Below are positions 29,253 through 39,009 of a DNA stretch of 64,000 bases, piece by piece; the first letter of the stretch is position 1; every line of letters begins with the position of its first letter. The DNA is from Flammeovirgaceae bacterium (GTDB lineage: Bacteria > Bacteroidota > Bacteroidia > Cytophagales > Cyclobacteriaceae): contig JADJMA010000008.1 in NCBI GenBank assembly GCA_016709845.1, positions 1-64,000 on the forward strand, read 5' to 3'. The notes below the pieces were generated by a model. The model had not been told where the DNA came from and did not search any database. It saw only the letters and a program-made list of their open reading frames with translations. The position numbers and the translations under genes were made by a program.

Positions 29253-29714
29253 TTACCGCAAGGGCGCTAAGGCGCAAATGAAACATAAATATTCTATATT
29301 GATAATTCTAATTGTGCTAAAAATATTGACGAATCTCCTAAATCCATCCTTAAGCAATGGAACATTAAAATTTATCAAGAATCCTAATCTCTTATCGGCA
29401 AGTTTTAAATAACTAATGATTTGAGCTTCATGCACGGGTAGAATTACCTCAACAGCTTTTAGTTCAATAATAATTTCATCCTCTACTAAGATATCGATTA
29501 CATAATCTTTATTGAGAGTATAACCTTTGTATTGCAACGCTACAGGAATCATACTTTGCGATTTTATCTCTCGCAAGGATAGCTCTTTGGCTAAACACTG
29601 TTGATAAACCGATTCCAAAAGGCCGGGTCCCATTTCTTTATGAACAGATATTGCAGCTCCAAGTATGTCTTTTGAGATTGCATTGAGGACTTCTTTATTC
29701 ATGGGTCTTATCAA
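29253..29714 (-). CDS. GxxExxY protein (PD-(D/E)XK nuclease-like)
   Basis: The defining motif GPGLLESVY (GxxExxY) lies near residue 30. The core DILVEDEIIIELKAVE shows the Asp and Glu-x-Lys pattern of PD-(D/E)XK nucleases, and this family (GxxExxY / PDDEXK_3) is placed in that superfamily. Members occur in many copies per genome and have no established function. Start: ATG 29714 or ATG 29702 (MNKEVLNAISKDIL); the second fits family length better. The last residues (CALAPLR) are encoded by the left terminal inverted repeat, and the TAA overlaps its end, so gene and repeat form one unit. No break is seen. Confidence 0.88.
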   Translation of the reverse strand: MIRPMNKEVLNAISKDILGAAISVHKEMGPGLLESVYQQCLAKELSLREIKSQSMIPVALQYKGYTLNKDYVIDILVEDEIIIELKAVEVILPVHEAQIISYLKLADKRLGFLINFNVPLLKDGFRRFVNIFSTIRIINIEYLCFICALAPLR

Positions 29715-29836
29715 TTAAACAAATCAAAATTGTGGTAAAAACTTGAACCGCAAAGTTGCGATGACGCAAATTAAATTTATGTAATCAAACACCAACTTAT
29801 CAATATAATCATTGTGCCTTAGCGTCCTTGCGGTTA
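29254..29836. mobile_element. Inverted-repeat-bounded unit carrying the GxxExxY gene (putative)
   Basis: Left end on the plus strand (29254-29280): ACCGCAAGGGCGCTAAGG, then CGCAAATG. Right end read on the minus strand (29836-29810): ACCGCAAGGACGCTAAGG, then CACAATG. Over about 25 bases the two differ at two positions plus one indel. An internal related copy in the left-end orientation, ACCGCAAAGTTGCGATGACG, is at 29748-29767. The 583-bp unit fills the space between the MFS start (11 bp away) and the stop of the kinase gene (5 bp away). No transposase or target-site duplication was found, so mobility is inferred. Confidence 0.5.
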
Positions 29837-29840
29837 ATAC

Positions 29841-30380
29841 TTAAATGATTTCATCAATCGCTTCTATGGCTTTTGTTTGTCTTGCACTCCAATCACCATT
29901 AATTTCAACAGAGGGCGTTCCGGAATTCATTATTTCATTTTTATAGAGTTGCCAAAAATGTTCGCGTCTGTCCGGATGTTCACGCTGTGGATCTTCAACC
30001 CAGGGCACATCAATGTAACAAAGCAGGTATAAATCATACTTTCGCTTGCTAATCAATTCTAAAATTTCCTTACTGCACGAACCATACTTATAATCACTCC
30101 AGCTTTTTATGGTCAGTAAGTTAGTATCACAAATCATGACCTTATTGGCATCATTTAGCCACTCATCTTCGAGGCGTAATTGTCCGTGTGCGATTTTAGT
30201 TAAGTCATTCTCTTGATAAGGACGACCAAGTTTATCGAGATAAGCACGGGCATATTCGGGCACCCAGCAGGTTTTGTACTTTTCTGCTAAAAAGGCCGAA
30301 AGTTCTGATTTGCCTGTGCACTCAGGCCCAATAACGCATACTTTCCGAATTGGCGATAAGGACTCGTTAGTTACAAACAT
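29841..30380 (-). CDS. NadR-like P-loop kinase (AAA-type ATPase fold)
   Basis: 179 intact residues. The Walker A is GPECTGKSELSAFLAEKY near residue 18. WVPEYARAYLDKLGRPY and DTNLLTIKSWSDYKYG follow, then DVPWVEDPQREHPDRREHFW. This order (GPESTGKS, PEYARxY, DTD/N) is that of the ribosylnicotinamide-kinase domain of NadR. No nucleotidyltransferase or DNA-binding domain is present, so it would be a stand-alone kinase, possibly acting in NAD salvage. It is divergent from the amine oxidase gene. Confidence 0.75.
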   Translation of the reverse strand: MFVTNESLSPIRKVCVIGPECTGKSELSAFLAEKYKTCWVPEYARAYLDKLGRPYQENDLTKIAHGQLRLEDEWLNDANKVMICDTNLLTIKSWSDYKYGSCSKEILELISKRKYDLYLLCYIDVPWVEDPQREHPDRREHFWQLYKNEIMNSGTPSVEINGDWSARQTKAIEAIDEII

Positions 30381-30492
30381 AGACTTACTTTTTTGCCAAA
30401 TTAGCTATTAAAAAGGTATTTAGAAGGTGAAACAGTCTATTGGGTTTCGCCAATCAAGATTGGATAATTATCTTTCGATTAAATGATGTTAC

Positions 30493-31930
30493 GTGAAACG
30501 TAGAAAAGCTCTAAAAAAGATTGGTCTTGGCATTTCGGCCGGCTTGTGGATGCCGGGAGTTCTGTTGTCTTGTAAGAAGGACGATCCTGGACCAGAAGTT
30601 CCTTATGGAGATCCGGTTGTAATAATTGGTGCAGGGGCTGCTGGTCTCTATGCGGCCGATATCTTGCATGCCAAAGGCATTAACGTAATAATTCTGGAGG
30701 CTGGCAACCAATTAGGGGGCGAGTGCGTTCATTGCGAAATCAAACAGAAATATTGGTTCAAACCTCGGCCGACTTTCCGGTAGAATTAGGAGCTGAGGTT
30801 GTATATGGCACGGACTCAGCCATGGGTAAAATTGTAAGTAAGTATAACCTTGCCAAAATAGATTTAACCACACAAGCGGTTGACCAATATATCTTAGATA
30901 GTGCAGCTAAATCAAAAGAAGTCTGGGGTGCCGATCCGGATTTAAATGCGGTATTGAATTTTGTTAATGGCTTGCCCACCTATTCGGGTGGCGATGTTTC
31001 CATGAAGCAGGCAGCAGGCGTAAGCACACGGGGCGATGCTTTACTTAATTCTATGGCTGGTAACCTTTATGGTTCATCCAGTGATCGCGTTGGTGCTAAA
31101 GGCGTGAGTGACGATCTTAAAATAAAAGCCCACGACAATAAACCGTTTACAGTTAAAACGAATCCGTTACAAGACCTACTATCTTCTCGGTTTAGTCAGA
31201 TTGTATCTAAAGTGCAATTAAACACCATTGTGAAATCCATCAATTATTCGGGCGATAAAATTGTTATCACCGATAAAGAAGGAAATCAAATTGAGGCTGG
31301 TAAAGTTATCGTTACAACTTCTTTGGGAGTATTGAAAGGTGGCGGCATAGCCTTTAGTCCGGCACTCCCTCTGCCAAGGTTGCTTCTATGAACAAGATTG
31401 GTATGGATTTTTCTCTGCGTATTGTTATAGATTTTAAGAAGAATTTCTGGGGCGATAATTCCGGATATATGTGGGGAGGCACCACGGGCCCCATGTACTT
31501 TAATGCAGGGGTGGCGCGGAGTGAATTTTACAGAACTCTTTCAATAACGATCAACGGTCCTAAGGCACAAGAACTTTCCACGCAGGGCGATGCCGTTATT
31601 AACACAGTCCTGGCTGAATTAGATTCTATTTATGATAATCAGGCATCTTTGTTTATACGCAAAGTGATTAACGATGATGGAACGGAAGGTGACCGGGTTT
31701 GGTTTAAGGCCGATTGGGGTAAAGATGAGTTCTTTAAAGGAGGCGCTTCTTATTTAAAGCCTGAAGCGAGCATGCAAGACCGCGAGAACTATGGCGCTGC
31801 TTTAAATGATAAAGTTTTCTTTGCGGGAGAAGGAACCGATACGCAAGGAGATGCCGGAACATTAAATGGCGCACTTAACTCGGCTGAACGTGCCACACAA
31901 GAAGTGATTGACGCTATTCTATCGGCTTAG
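30493..31930 (+). CDS. Flavin-containing amine oxidase, exported, frameshifted
   Basis: FAD enzyme of the monoamine oxidase/LSD1 fold. GTG 30493 gives MKRRKALKKIGLGISAGLWM followed by PGVLLSCKK: a Tat-like RR motif plus a lipobox, so an exported lipoprotein is likely. The FAD motif is VVIIGAGAAGLYAADIL, followed by VIILEAGNQLGG. The C-terminal FAD end is FFAGEGTDTQGDAGTLNGAL. Shifts near 30720 (after NQLGG) and near 31375 split it; the joined length is about 479 codons. Substrate unknown. The start codon is GTG because no ATG precedes the signal in frame. Confidence 0.82.
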
Positions 31931-32687
31931 TTGAACACAACCTCTTTCAGAAGAATAAAAACTCCCATGACAAGAGTGAGCCACCCAAATGCTTTGCGAA
32001 GTTTAGTTGCCCCAACTTTTGTTGAAAGAACATTGCCTATTAATATTCCAACAATGGCTAAGCCTGTAATGATAAGTAGAAATGGCCAATCAATCTTTTG
32101 AGTCAGCTTAATAGCGATAATAAAAAGTGAAGTACCAACGGCTGTTTTGAAGTTAAGGCCGGTTAATAATACCAAGGCCGGAATAATTAGAAATCCGCCA
32201 CCAGCTCCCACCAGTCCCGTAAGGAAACCAATCAACGTTCCTTCAACAAGTACTAAAAAAGTTCGGAAGCGTTTGTTGTCAGAGGAATTTTCCTTTCGTT
32301 TGCGAATCATTGAAAAAGAAGCGAGTACCATCAGCAAAGCGAAAAGCCCAAGTACCAGAATTCGTTTAGTAAGTGTGAACGACTCGGTTTGGAATAATAC
32401 GTCAGGATAGCAGGCACAATCCATTTGCGTGTGGAAAAGATGGCAAGGATTGAGGGAATGCCGAATACAATTCCGGTTTTAAGATTGACAAGATGCTCGC
32501 GATACTTGGGCACGGCACCTACAAAGCTGGTGATGCCAACTATGAAAAGTGAATAAGCCGAAGCCAACACAGGCTCAATCTGAAAAAGATAAACGAGAAT
32601 AGGTATAGAGAGTATAGAACCGCCACCACCCAGCATTCCTAAAACTAATCCTACCAAAGCAGAGGCAACATACCCAAGAAATTCCAT
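31927..32687 (-). CDS. TauE/SafE family sulfite/anion exporter, frameshifted
   Basis: About 253 residues with seven to eight membrane helices in two repeats, each opening with a glycine-rich motif: GLVLGMLGGGGSILSIPILV and GFLTGLVGAGGGFLIIPALV. This is the signature of the TauE/SafE family, which moves sulfite, sulfoacetate or related anions. A shift near 32410 joins the two halves. After LFIIAIK the usual loop before the next helix seems about ten residues short. It is convergent with the amine oxidase gene, with stop codons overlapping by four bases. Confidence 0.85.
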
Positions 32688-32701
32688 GCGGAATGTTTTA
32701 A

Positions 32702-33385
32702 CTAAATCTTACTGTAATCAACAATAAACGAATCTGGAAATTTCTTTTTCAATTCGGCCAAAAGATCTTCTGCTTTCGGTCGTGAAGAAACAGGCCCTAG
32801 CAACAAACTATAATATTTTACGCCATTGATAACCTTTACCTGAACAGTAACTTTTTTCTTATAGGAATTTTTTAAGTTGTCGGACAAACGCATGAGATTA
32901 ACCAACTCCTGATAGGTGCCAATTTGAACGCCAAAGCCCTTGGGTTGTAGGCGTTCAATTTCAAATGCATAATATTCCTTCTCTTCCACGGCCACATTAT
33001 CAATGGGTACGGGTTGATTTTTGCCTTTGCCATCACCCGCGTTAGTCACTTCAATTTTTACCTCTGCAAGGCCAAGATTAATAAACCCCAATTTCTCAGC
33101 AGCTGACTTGGATAAATCGATGATACGACCATCAACATAAGGGCCACGGTCATTAATCACCACTTCCACACTTTCGTTATTAGCCAAATTGGTTACGCGC
33201 ACTTTAGTGCCAAAGGGTAATGATTTGTGAGCTGCTGTAAGTTTTGAGTGTTTGTATTTTTCGCCACTGGCTGTTGGACTACCCTCAAATTTATCGGCAT
33301 AAAAGGAAGCTTTGCCTGTTTGGGTTTGTGCGAACGTCAAAACGCCCAAGCACATTAATAATATGAACAAACCAATTCTTTTCAT
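32702..33385 (-). CDS. rlpA: RlpA-like septal ring lytic transglycosylase with SPOR domain
   Basis: About 227 residues from ATG 33385. The signal peptide (IGLFILLMCLGVLTFAQ) leads into a double-psi beta-barrel RlpA domain: GKASFYADKFEGSPTASGEK, the His in LTAAHKSLPFGTKVRV, and INDRGPYVDGRIIDLS. The C-terminal SPOR domain (GFGVQIGTYQELVNLM ... YYSLLLGPV) binds denuded glycans at the septum. RlpA trims such glycans in some bacteria. An upstream in-frame extension to 33439 is possible, but a -7 promoter box lies between it and ATG 33385, which favours the shorter form. Confidence 0.9.
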   Translation of the reverse strand: MKRIGLFILLMCLGVLTFAQTQTGKASFYADKFEGSPTASGEKYKHSKLTAAHKSLPFGTKVRVTNLANNESVEVVINDRGPYVDGRIIDLSKSAAEKLGFINLGLAEVKIEVTNAGDGKGKNQPVPIDNVAVEEKEYYAFEIERLQPKGFGVQIGTYQELVNLMRLSDNLKNSYKKKVTVQVKVINGVKYYSLLLGPVSSRPKAEDLLAELKKKFPDSFIVDYSKI

Positions 33386-33389
33386 GAAA

Positions 33390-33397
33390 CAAAGGTA
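33390..33397 (-). promoter_or_regulatory. -7 promoter element almost touching the rlpA start
   Basis: On the minus strand TACCTTTG matches TAnnTTTG and ends five bases from the A of the rlpA ATG. A start of transcription at the usual distance would fall on or next to the ATG, giving a leaderless or nearly leaderless message. No clear -33 TTG is visible. Confidence 0.4.
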
Positions 33398-33427
33398 GCA
33401 CGCTTTATCTAAATAGAAATTTCCGAG

Positions 33428-33457
33428 TTGGTTAATCATTCAATTACATTAACTTTG
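33428..33457 (+). promoter_or_regulatory. Promoter of guaB
   Basis: TTG at 33428-33430 and TAACTTTG at 33450-33457, with a 19-bp spacer, fit the Bacteroidota promoter consensus exactly. The guaB ATG follows at 33491, leaving a leader of about 25-28 bases. Confidence 0.75.
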
Positions 33458-33490
33458 CCCGGCAAATAATGAATCCTAATCATTTTTGCC

Positions 33491-34962
33491 ATGGCACACG
33501 ATCCTTCTAAATTTCTCTTTGAAGCACTTACCTACGATGATGTGCTTCTTGTTCCAGCTTATAGTGATGTGCTTCCCCGAGACACCAGTACTATCGGGTA
33601 TCTCACAAAAACATAAGTCTCAACATTCCGTTTGTCTCGGCTGCTATGGATACTGTTACAGAGACTGAGTTGGCCATTAGTATGGCTCTGGAGGGTGGCC
33701 TCGGCTTTATTCATAAGAACATGACTATTGCCCAGCAAGCCGAGCAGGTACGTAAGGTAAAACGCTCGCAAAGCGGAATGATTCAGGATCCGGTTACACT
33801 ACTCATACAATCTACTGTACGGGATGCCGAAAAAATAATGCGTGAGTATAAGATCGGGGGCATACCCGTGATTGATGGCAATAATAAGCTGGTAGGTATA
33901 ATCACCAATCGCGACTTGCGCTTTCAGAAAGATATGGATATGCCTATTGAGCAAATCATGACGAAAGAAAATTTGATCACCGCCCAAGAGGGAATCACCT
34001 TAGCAAAGGCGGAAGTTCTTTTGCAGGAGTATAAAATTGAAAAACTCCCCATTGTTAACAAAAAAGGAAAATTAACAGGGCTGATCACATATAAAGATAT
34101 TCTGAAAAAGAAAAACAAGCCGAATGCCTGTCATGATGACTTTGGAAGATTAAGAGTTGGCGCTGCTGTGGGTGTTACACCCGACATTCTGGATCGTATT
34201 AGCGCTTTAATCACTTCCGGTGTGGATGTGGTAAGTATTGATACGGCCCATGGACATTCTAAGGGAGTTATTGAGGCCGCCAAACGGGTTAGAAAAAAGT
34301 ACCCGAAAATAGAGTTGATCGTAGGAAATATTGCCACGGGAGAAGCTGCCAAAGCGCTGGCCAAAGCCGGTGCCGATGCCGTTAAGGTGGGCGTTGGGCC
34401 AGGGAGTATTTGCACTACACGAATTGTGGCAGGTATTGGTTTGCCCCAACTATCGGCAGTTTACGAATCGGCTAAGGCCCTAAAAGGTTCGCAGGTAAAA
34501 GTAATTGCTGATGGCGGAATACGTTTTTCAGGTGATGTTACCAAAGCGTTAGCTGCAGGTGCGGATAGTGTAATGATTGGCTCTTTGCTTGGGGGTACAG
34601 AAGAAGCTCCTGGTGAAATGATAATATACGAAGGCCGTAAGTTCAAATCGTATCGAGGCATGGGTTCTTTAGAGGCCATGGATGATGGCTCGAAGGATCG
34701 GTATTTTCAGGATGCTGAAGATGATATAAAAAAATTGGTGCCCGAGGGAATTTCCGGACGGGTTCCGTTTAAGGGTTCGGTAGCAGAAGTTTTATATCAA
34801 TTAGTAGGTGGATTAAAAGCCGGAATGGGTTACTGTGGAGCAAAAAATCTTGAGAAATTAAAGAGTGCCAAGTTTGTCAAGATCACGGCTGCCGGTGTTC
34901 ACGAAAGCCATCCTCACGATGTAACCATCATGCGCGAGGCACCTAACTATAGCCGGAAATAA
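33491..34962 (+). CDS. guaB: IMP dehydrogenase, frameshifted
   Basis: NAD-dependent oxidation of IMP to XMP, the committed step to guanine nucleotides. About 490 residues. The N-terminus reads FLFEALTYDDVLLVPAYSDV; after a shift near 33600 it continues MDTVTETELAISMALEGGLG. The tandem CBS domains are at about residues 95-215. The catalytic Cys is in GPGSICTTRIVAGIG, with IADGGIRFSGDVTKAL (IMP-phosphate site) and YRGMGSLEAM after it. The flap region and the C-terminus are intact. Because this is a housekeeping enzyme, the single shift is probably a sequencing error. It is divergent from rlpA. Confidence 0.95.
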
Positions 34963-34967
34963 AACTT

Positions 34968-35968
34968 TTATTGGATAATTAATTTCTGTTTTAGTACACC
35001 CTCATTCGTACTAAGGCTTATTATGTACGTTCCGCTGCTTATCCCTTGCGTTGATATTCGAAAGTCAGAACCGGGTTTAAGAGTGTTCATATAAATTATG
35101 TCACCCAATAGATTCTGTACAATAATTTTATTCTCCAATGAGATGTTAAATGTTGTTTGAATTACAACTGTTTCATCAGTTTTGATTGGATTAGGAAAAA
35201 TATCCATTCTTTTTTCCTTGGGATCATAAGATAAAGATATGACATCAAAATATTCGGTAGATCCATCAAGGTCAATGGAGGCTAAGCGATAGTAGTTTTT
35301 GCCAATTCGAGGAGAGTGATATACGTATTCATAATCTTTTCGCTGGTCAGAATCTTCTAATACGCCAGGTATAATGGCCAACTGTTCAAATTTTTTCCAT
35401 CGGTAGAAAATTCGACCCGATAGTAATCAAAGTTAACCTCTGTAGCAGAGGCCCATTTGAAAATGATACTATTATTTACGGATTGGGCATTGAAAAATAG
35501 TAATGTGATGGGAAGAGTACCTCCATTTATTGTTGTTGGACCATTTATGGGAAACAGACCGGGAGTGGCTGAAGAAAAGAAGGTCAATCCTGAAGAGATG
35601 AAGGCGCCAACGCCAGAAGCAATAATTTGTCCACCGGTATTTACGGTTAGTATGTCAATGCCACGCATAATTAATCCTGCCGTATTTAAGACCAGCGTTC
35701 CGTTAACGGTAATGGTATTTACGGTGGCCCATGGGAGGAGAAAAACAGAGATGTCAACCGAGATGGTTACAGTAACCCCCGCGGGGATAATTACATCATC
35801 ACTTCCCGTGGGTTCTCCGGCAGGAGTCCAGGTGCCGGCTGTTGACCAATCTCCGGTTGAAGCAGTTTTTGTTACGCTCCAAACAGGAAAAGCAACAATA
35901 GATAATAAGAATACTAAAATAAGACCTCTCACGAATATAGAATTACCAACAAATGTACAATTCTCCAT
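34968..35968 (-). CDS. Secreted protein with T9SS type A sorting domain, frameshifted
   Basis: About 333 residues. The signal (IFVRGLILVFLLSIVAFPVW) is followed by a region like the start of many phylum surface proteins (STGDWSTAGTWTPAGEPTGS, DDVIIPAGVTVTI), a beta-strand repeat resembling G8/plug domains. The C-terminal 75 residues are a type A sorting domain: DIFPNPIKTDETVVIQTTFN ... GTYIISLSTNEGVLKQKLII. The frame shifts near 35370. The start at ATG 35968 (MENCTFVG) seems best because it places the signal peptide close to the N-terminus. It is predicted cargo of the type IX system, whose component PorW is encoded at 6834-9413. Confidence 0.82.
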
Positions 35969-36075
35969 TAAGAAACTGAAAGCCGTGATAGTATACAAGG
36001 ACCTTGTATTTTCAATGGACTTGATGTTTTCCTATTATTGTGTGGCCATTCAAAAAGGATCGGCAAAATTTTAAC

Positions 36076-38137
36076 GTGCTGGGATCAAAAACGATTATAC
36101 GACTCTCCTTTATAGGCTCCATCATTGCCTGGCTGATACTCGTGTTTTCGGACATCACGGTACTTTACAGTGAAATGAAGGGATTGCCACCCGAGTGCCA
36201 CTGTGGCTACCCCGGCTGATGCTGGCTCTTTTCATCATTTGTCTTTTTACTATTACCGATACAGTGTTGATCGGGATGAAGGACTAAATTTTACTGACCT
36301 TTTGTGGAAGGTATTTGCGACCGGCCTAATTGCTACAGTTGTTTCGCTGGTGTTTAGATTAGGCGCTTCCTTACTCGGAACGACAAAGCTTGCCTCTAAT
36401 ATTTTATTTACTGATTTTATTTACCAAATAAATCTAGCGCTATTTATCAGCTTCCTGATAGCCGCTTATACTTCGTGGAAACGCTTAATTCTATATCAAA
36501 AATCCAAATGGCTTATTCGTACCTGGATGGTATTTTTAGTTTGCCTTTTGGTAGTTCTTACTTATGATAGTCTTCAGATTACTATCCCAGAAACATTAAC
36601 AACAATTATTTTAGTTATTATCGGCTTACTCATTTTTGTTTTGTCGGCAAATATGCGATGGGTGGCCTACCTAAACTTTAAACAAAAGTGGACTTGCTTG
36701 TTACTCTTACTCCTATCATTTTTTTACCTCGGCTATTTTATCTACACAGTAAGTAAGCTATCGGAATCCATTAATTTACAGTCTCCAACTTTTCTGGGTT
36801 TCAATAGCCATATCTTCAACTTATGCTTACTGAGTTTTGTAATAGTCTATAGTATATTTTCATTTCTCGTTATACTATTTAATCTCCCAACCTCATCGGT
36901 TTTTGAACAAAAACTAGAGGAGGTGGTAAACTTCCAACGCATTAGTCAATCCATACAAACCGAACAAAATGAAGAAAGCGTATATAATATCTTGCTTGAA
37001 AGTTCAGTCAGTTCTGTTTTTGCTGATGCCGCGTGGTTGGAAATACAAAGTGCCAATGATGGGCATAAACTTTTTACTTATAAAATAACTGAGCACGAAT
37101 CGAAAGACATTCGCGACTATTTAAAAAGTCACAACATTAAAGGAGCGCTTGATCAAAGCAGTGATCGAACTAAAAACCTCTCCCGGCATCTGGCCTCGGT
37201 AAAAGGTTCCCGCTTTCGATCCTTGGTAGCATTTCCAATCACCGTAAAGGGAGAAACTATTGGTACGCTTGCCTTATTGAAAGAATTGCCCGAAGGATTT
37301 AATAAAGAGATGACCCGCATTGTTTCGACTTTTGCGAATCAGGCTGGTATTTCTATTGAGAACTTTCGGTTAATGGAAGAAGCCTTTCAGACTGAACGAT
37401 ATAAGGAAGAGCTAAAAATTGCCAAGACAGTACAGAAAAGTTTACTGCCTACATCGCTTGAAACAAATTCTGATTTTGAGATTTCTGCTTTTGCCGAATC
37501 AGCCGATGAAGTGGGCGGTGATTATTATGATACGCTGCGAATAAATGATCATCAGGTTGCTGTAATAATTGCCGATGTATCCGGAAAGGGCACCACCGCG
37601 GCTTTTCATATGTCGCAAATGAAAGGAATCTTTCATAGCCTTGCTCAGCAGGAACTTGACCCAAAAGAATTTATGGAGCGTGCGAATCGGGCGCTCATGT
37701 TTTGTCTTGAAAGAGGTTCCTTTATTTCGGCAACGTATTTTGTTGTTGATAGCAGAACTAAAATCATACGCTATTCACGAGCTGGGCACTGCCCGGTATT
37801 ATACTTCAAAGCCAGTGAAGGGACTACGGGGTATCTTAAAGATAAGGGTACTGCACTGGGGATGGTACGCAGCAAAGATTACTGTAAGTATGTTGAGACC
37901 AATGAGATCAACTATGCTCCGGATGATATCATGGTGTTATACACCGATGGAATTACTGAAGCTAAAAATCAACGGAGTGAAGAGTTTGATTATACGCGGC
38001 TTGAAGCGGCTCTGAAAGAAGTTACGGACAAAACTGCTGAAGAGATAGAAAAACACATTATTCAAAGATTATATGAGTTTTCGGGCACATCTGAAATTAA
38101 TGATGATTATACCTCGATGACCATAAAGTTCAAATGA
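36076..38137 (+). CDS. Membrane-bound PP2C-type (SpoIIE) phosphatase with GAF domain, frameshifted
   Basis: About 686 residues. The N-terminus holds seven to eight membrane helices: GTG 36076 gives LGSKTIIRLSFIGSIIAWLI; the second helix RLMLALFIICLFTITDTVLI is readable only in another frame, so shifts lie near 36190 and 36285. A GAF-like domain follows (about 290-400; RSLVAFPITVKGETIGTLAL ... STFANQAGISIENF). The C-terminal PP2C/SpoIIE phosphatase shows SADEVGGDYYDTL, IIADVSGKGTTAAFHMSQMK, YSRAGHCPVLYF and LYTDGITEAKN, with the metal-binding Asp residues in place. It probably dephosphorylates the STAS protein encoded next. Confidence 0.88.
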
Positions 38138-38181
38138 AAGAGAAAACATTAAAAAATTTCAACCGTTTAACTAATTGACAC

Positions 38182-38532
38182 ATGGTTCATATCAAGCGAT
38201 TACAGGAAGACAGCGCTGACATAATTTCAATCATAGGCGAAATTGATGCAAGCTCTTCCATTGAATTAGATTTAACCATTGCTAAAAGTCTGGGAGAAGG
38301 ATTCAAGAAAATTATTGTGGATTGCAGTGCGATGGAATATATCTCCTCTGCTGGGCTGGGGGTATTTATGTCATACATCGAAGAGATGAAAGACAAAAAT
38401 GTGCCCTTGGTTTTATTTGGCATGAAAGAAAAAGTGGCCAATACCTTTAGTATTCTCGGGCTGGCCGATTTATTACAAATCTGTAAAACAAAACAGGAAG
38501 CAAAGAAGTTGGCCGATGATCTATCAGTATAA
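38182..38532 (+). CDS. STAS-domain anti-sigma-factor antagonist-like protein
   Basis: 116 residues, one STAS domain. IIGEIDASSSIELD is the first strand. The phosphorylation loop is DCSAMEYISSAGLGVFMSYI, in which one of the Ser of ISSAG is the likely phosphoacceptor. By analogy with SpoIIAA/RsbV, its phosphorylation by an HATPase kinase and dephosphorylation by a PP2C enzyme would switch partners. Both predicted partners are its direct neighbours, and its 3' end overlaps the kinase gene by 17 bases. Confidence 0.9.
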   Translation: MVHIKRLQEDSADIISIIGEIDASSSIELDLTIAKSLGEGFKKIIVDCSAMEYISSAGLGVFMSYIEEMKDKNVPLVLFGMKEKVANTFSILGLADLLQICKTKQEAKKLADDLSV

Positions 38533-38929
38533 CATAGGGTGTAGCCTCAGTAATTTGAAAGGCATTAGGGAGTTTGTCAGAAACTTACTGAAAGACCAAG
38601 ATGTGCCCGAAATCGAATTGAGTGCGATTGTGCTTGCTTTAGATGAAATGTGTTCTAATCTTATGATTCACGCTCATCACTGCAACCCAGATCATTTTCT
38701 TGAGCTTCATGTTGATATACCCGAACGCGGAAAGTTTATTTTTGAAATAATCGATGACGGTTCCGTTTTTAACATTAACGAATTTCAAGAACCAGAACTG
38801 GGCAACCTCATACATCAAAAAAGAAAAGGTGGCCTGGGCATACGTCTGGTAAAGGCCATTATGGATGATGTTGAATACCTTAAACGCGATAATAAAAATG
38901 TATGCCGGCTAACTAAGCAGCTTAAATAG
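38516..38929 (+). CDS. RsbW/SpoIIAB-like serine kinase (HATPase_c)
   Basis: 137 residues. The GHKL ATPase landmarks are LALDEMCSNLMIHAHH (N box), FEIIDDGSVFNI (G1 DDG) and GGLGIRLVKAIMDDVEYL (G2). It lacks a HisKA domain, as do anti-sigma serine kinases. The start at 38516 overlaps the STAS gene by 17 bases, consistent with coupled translation of a complex. No sigma-factor gene is nearby, so the output of the switch is unknown; non-sigma targets are known for such modules elsewhere. Confidence 0.88.
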   Translation: MIYQYNIGCSLSNLKGIREFVRNLLKDQDVPEIELSAIVLALDEMCSNLMIHAHHCNPDHFLELHVDIPERGKFIFEIIDDGSVFNINEFQEPELGNLIHQKRKGGLGIRLVKAIMDDVEYLKRDNKNVCRLTKQLK

Positions 38930-38972
38930 GCTCTTGGCGTTTCATAATATCTCTTTTTCCGATCAAAAATCT

Positions 38973-38980
38973 TACTTTTG
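38973..38980 (+). promoter_or_regulatory. -7 promoter element before the PPIase operon
   Basis: TACTTTTG matches TAnnTTTG, 29 bp before the ATG at 39010. The -33 position has no perfect TTG. Confidence 0.5.
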
Positions 38981-39009
38981 CAATCCATTTTATTGAAAAA
39001 GTGCTGTGT

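Noticed and set aside
29254..29836. Calling the GxxExxY unit an insertion sequence or toxin-antitoxin pair
   Set aside because: There is no transposase, no second small gene and no clear target-site duplication; only the inverted repeats and the nuclease-like gene can be supported.
35457..36074. Plus-strand open frame of 205 codons opposite the T9SS cargo gene
   Set aside because: The minus strand carries a signal peptide and a T9SS sorting domain; the plus reading shows no domain or ribosome-binding context.
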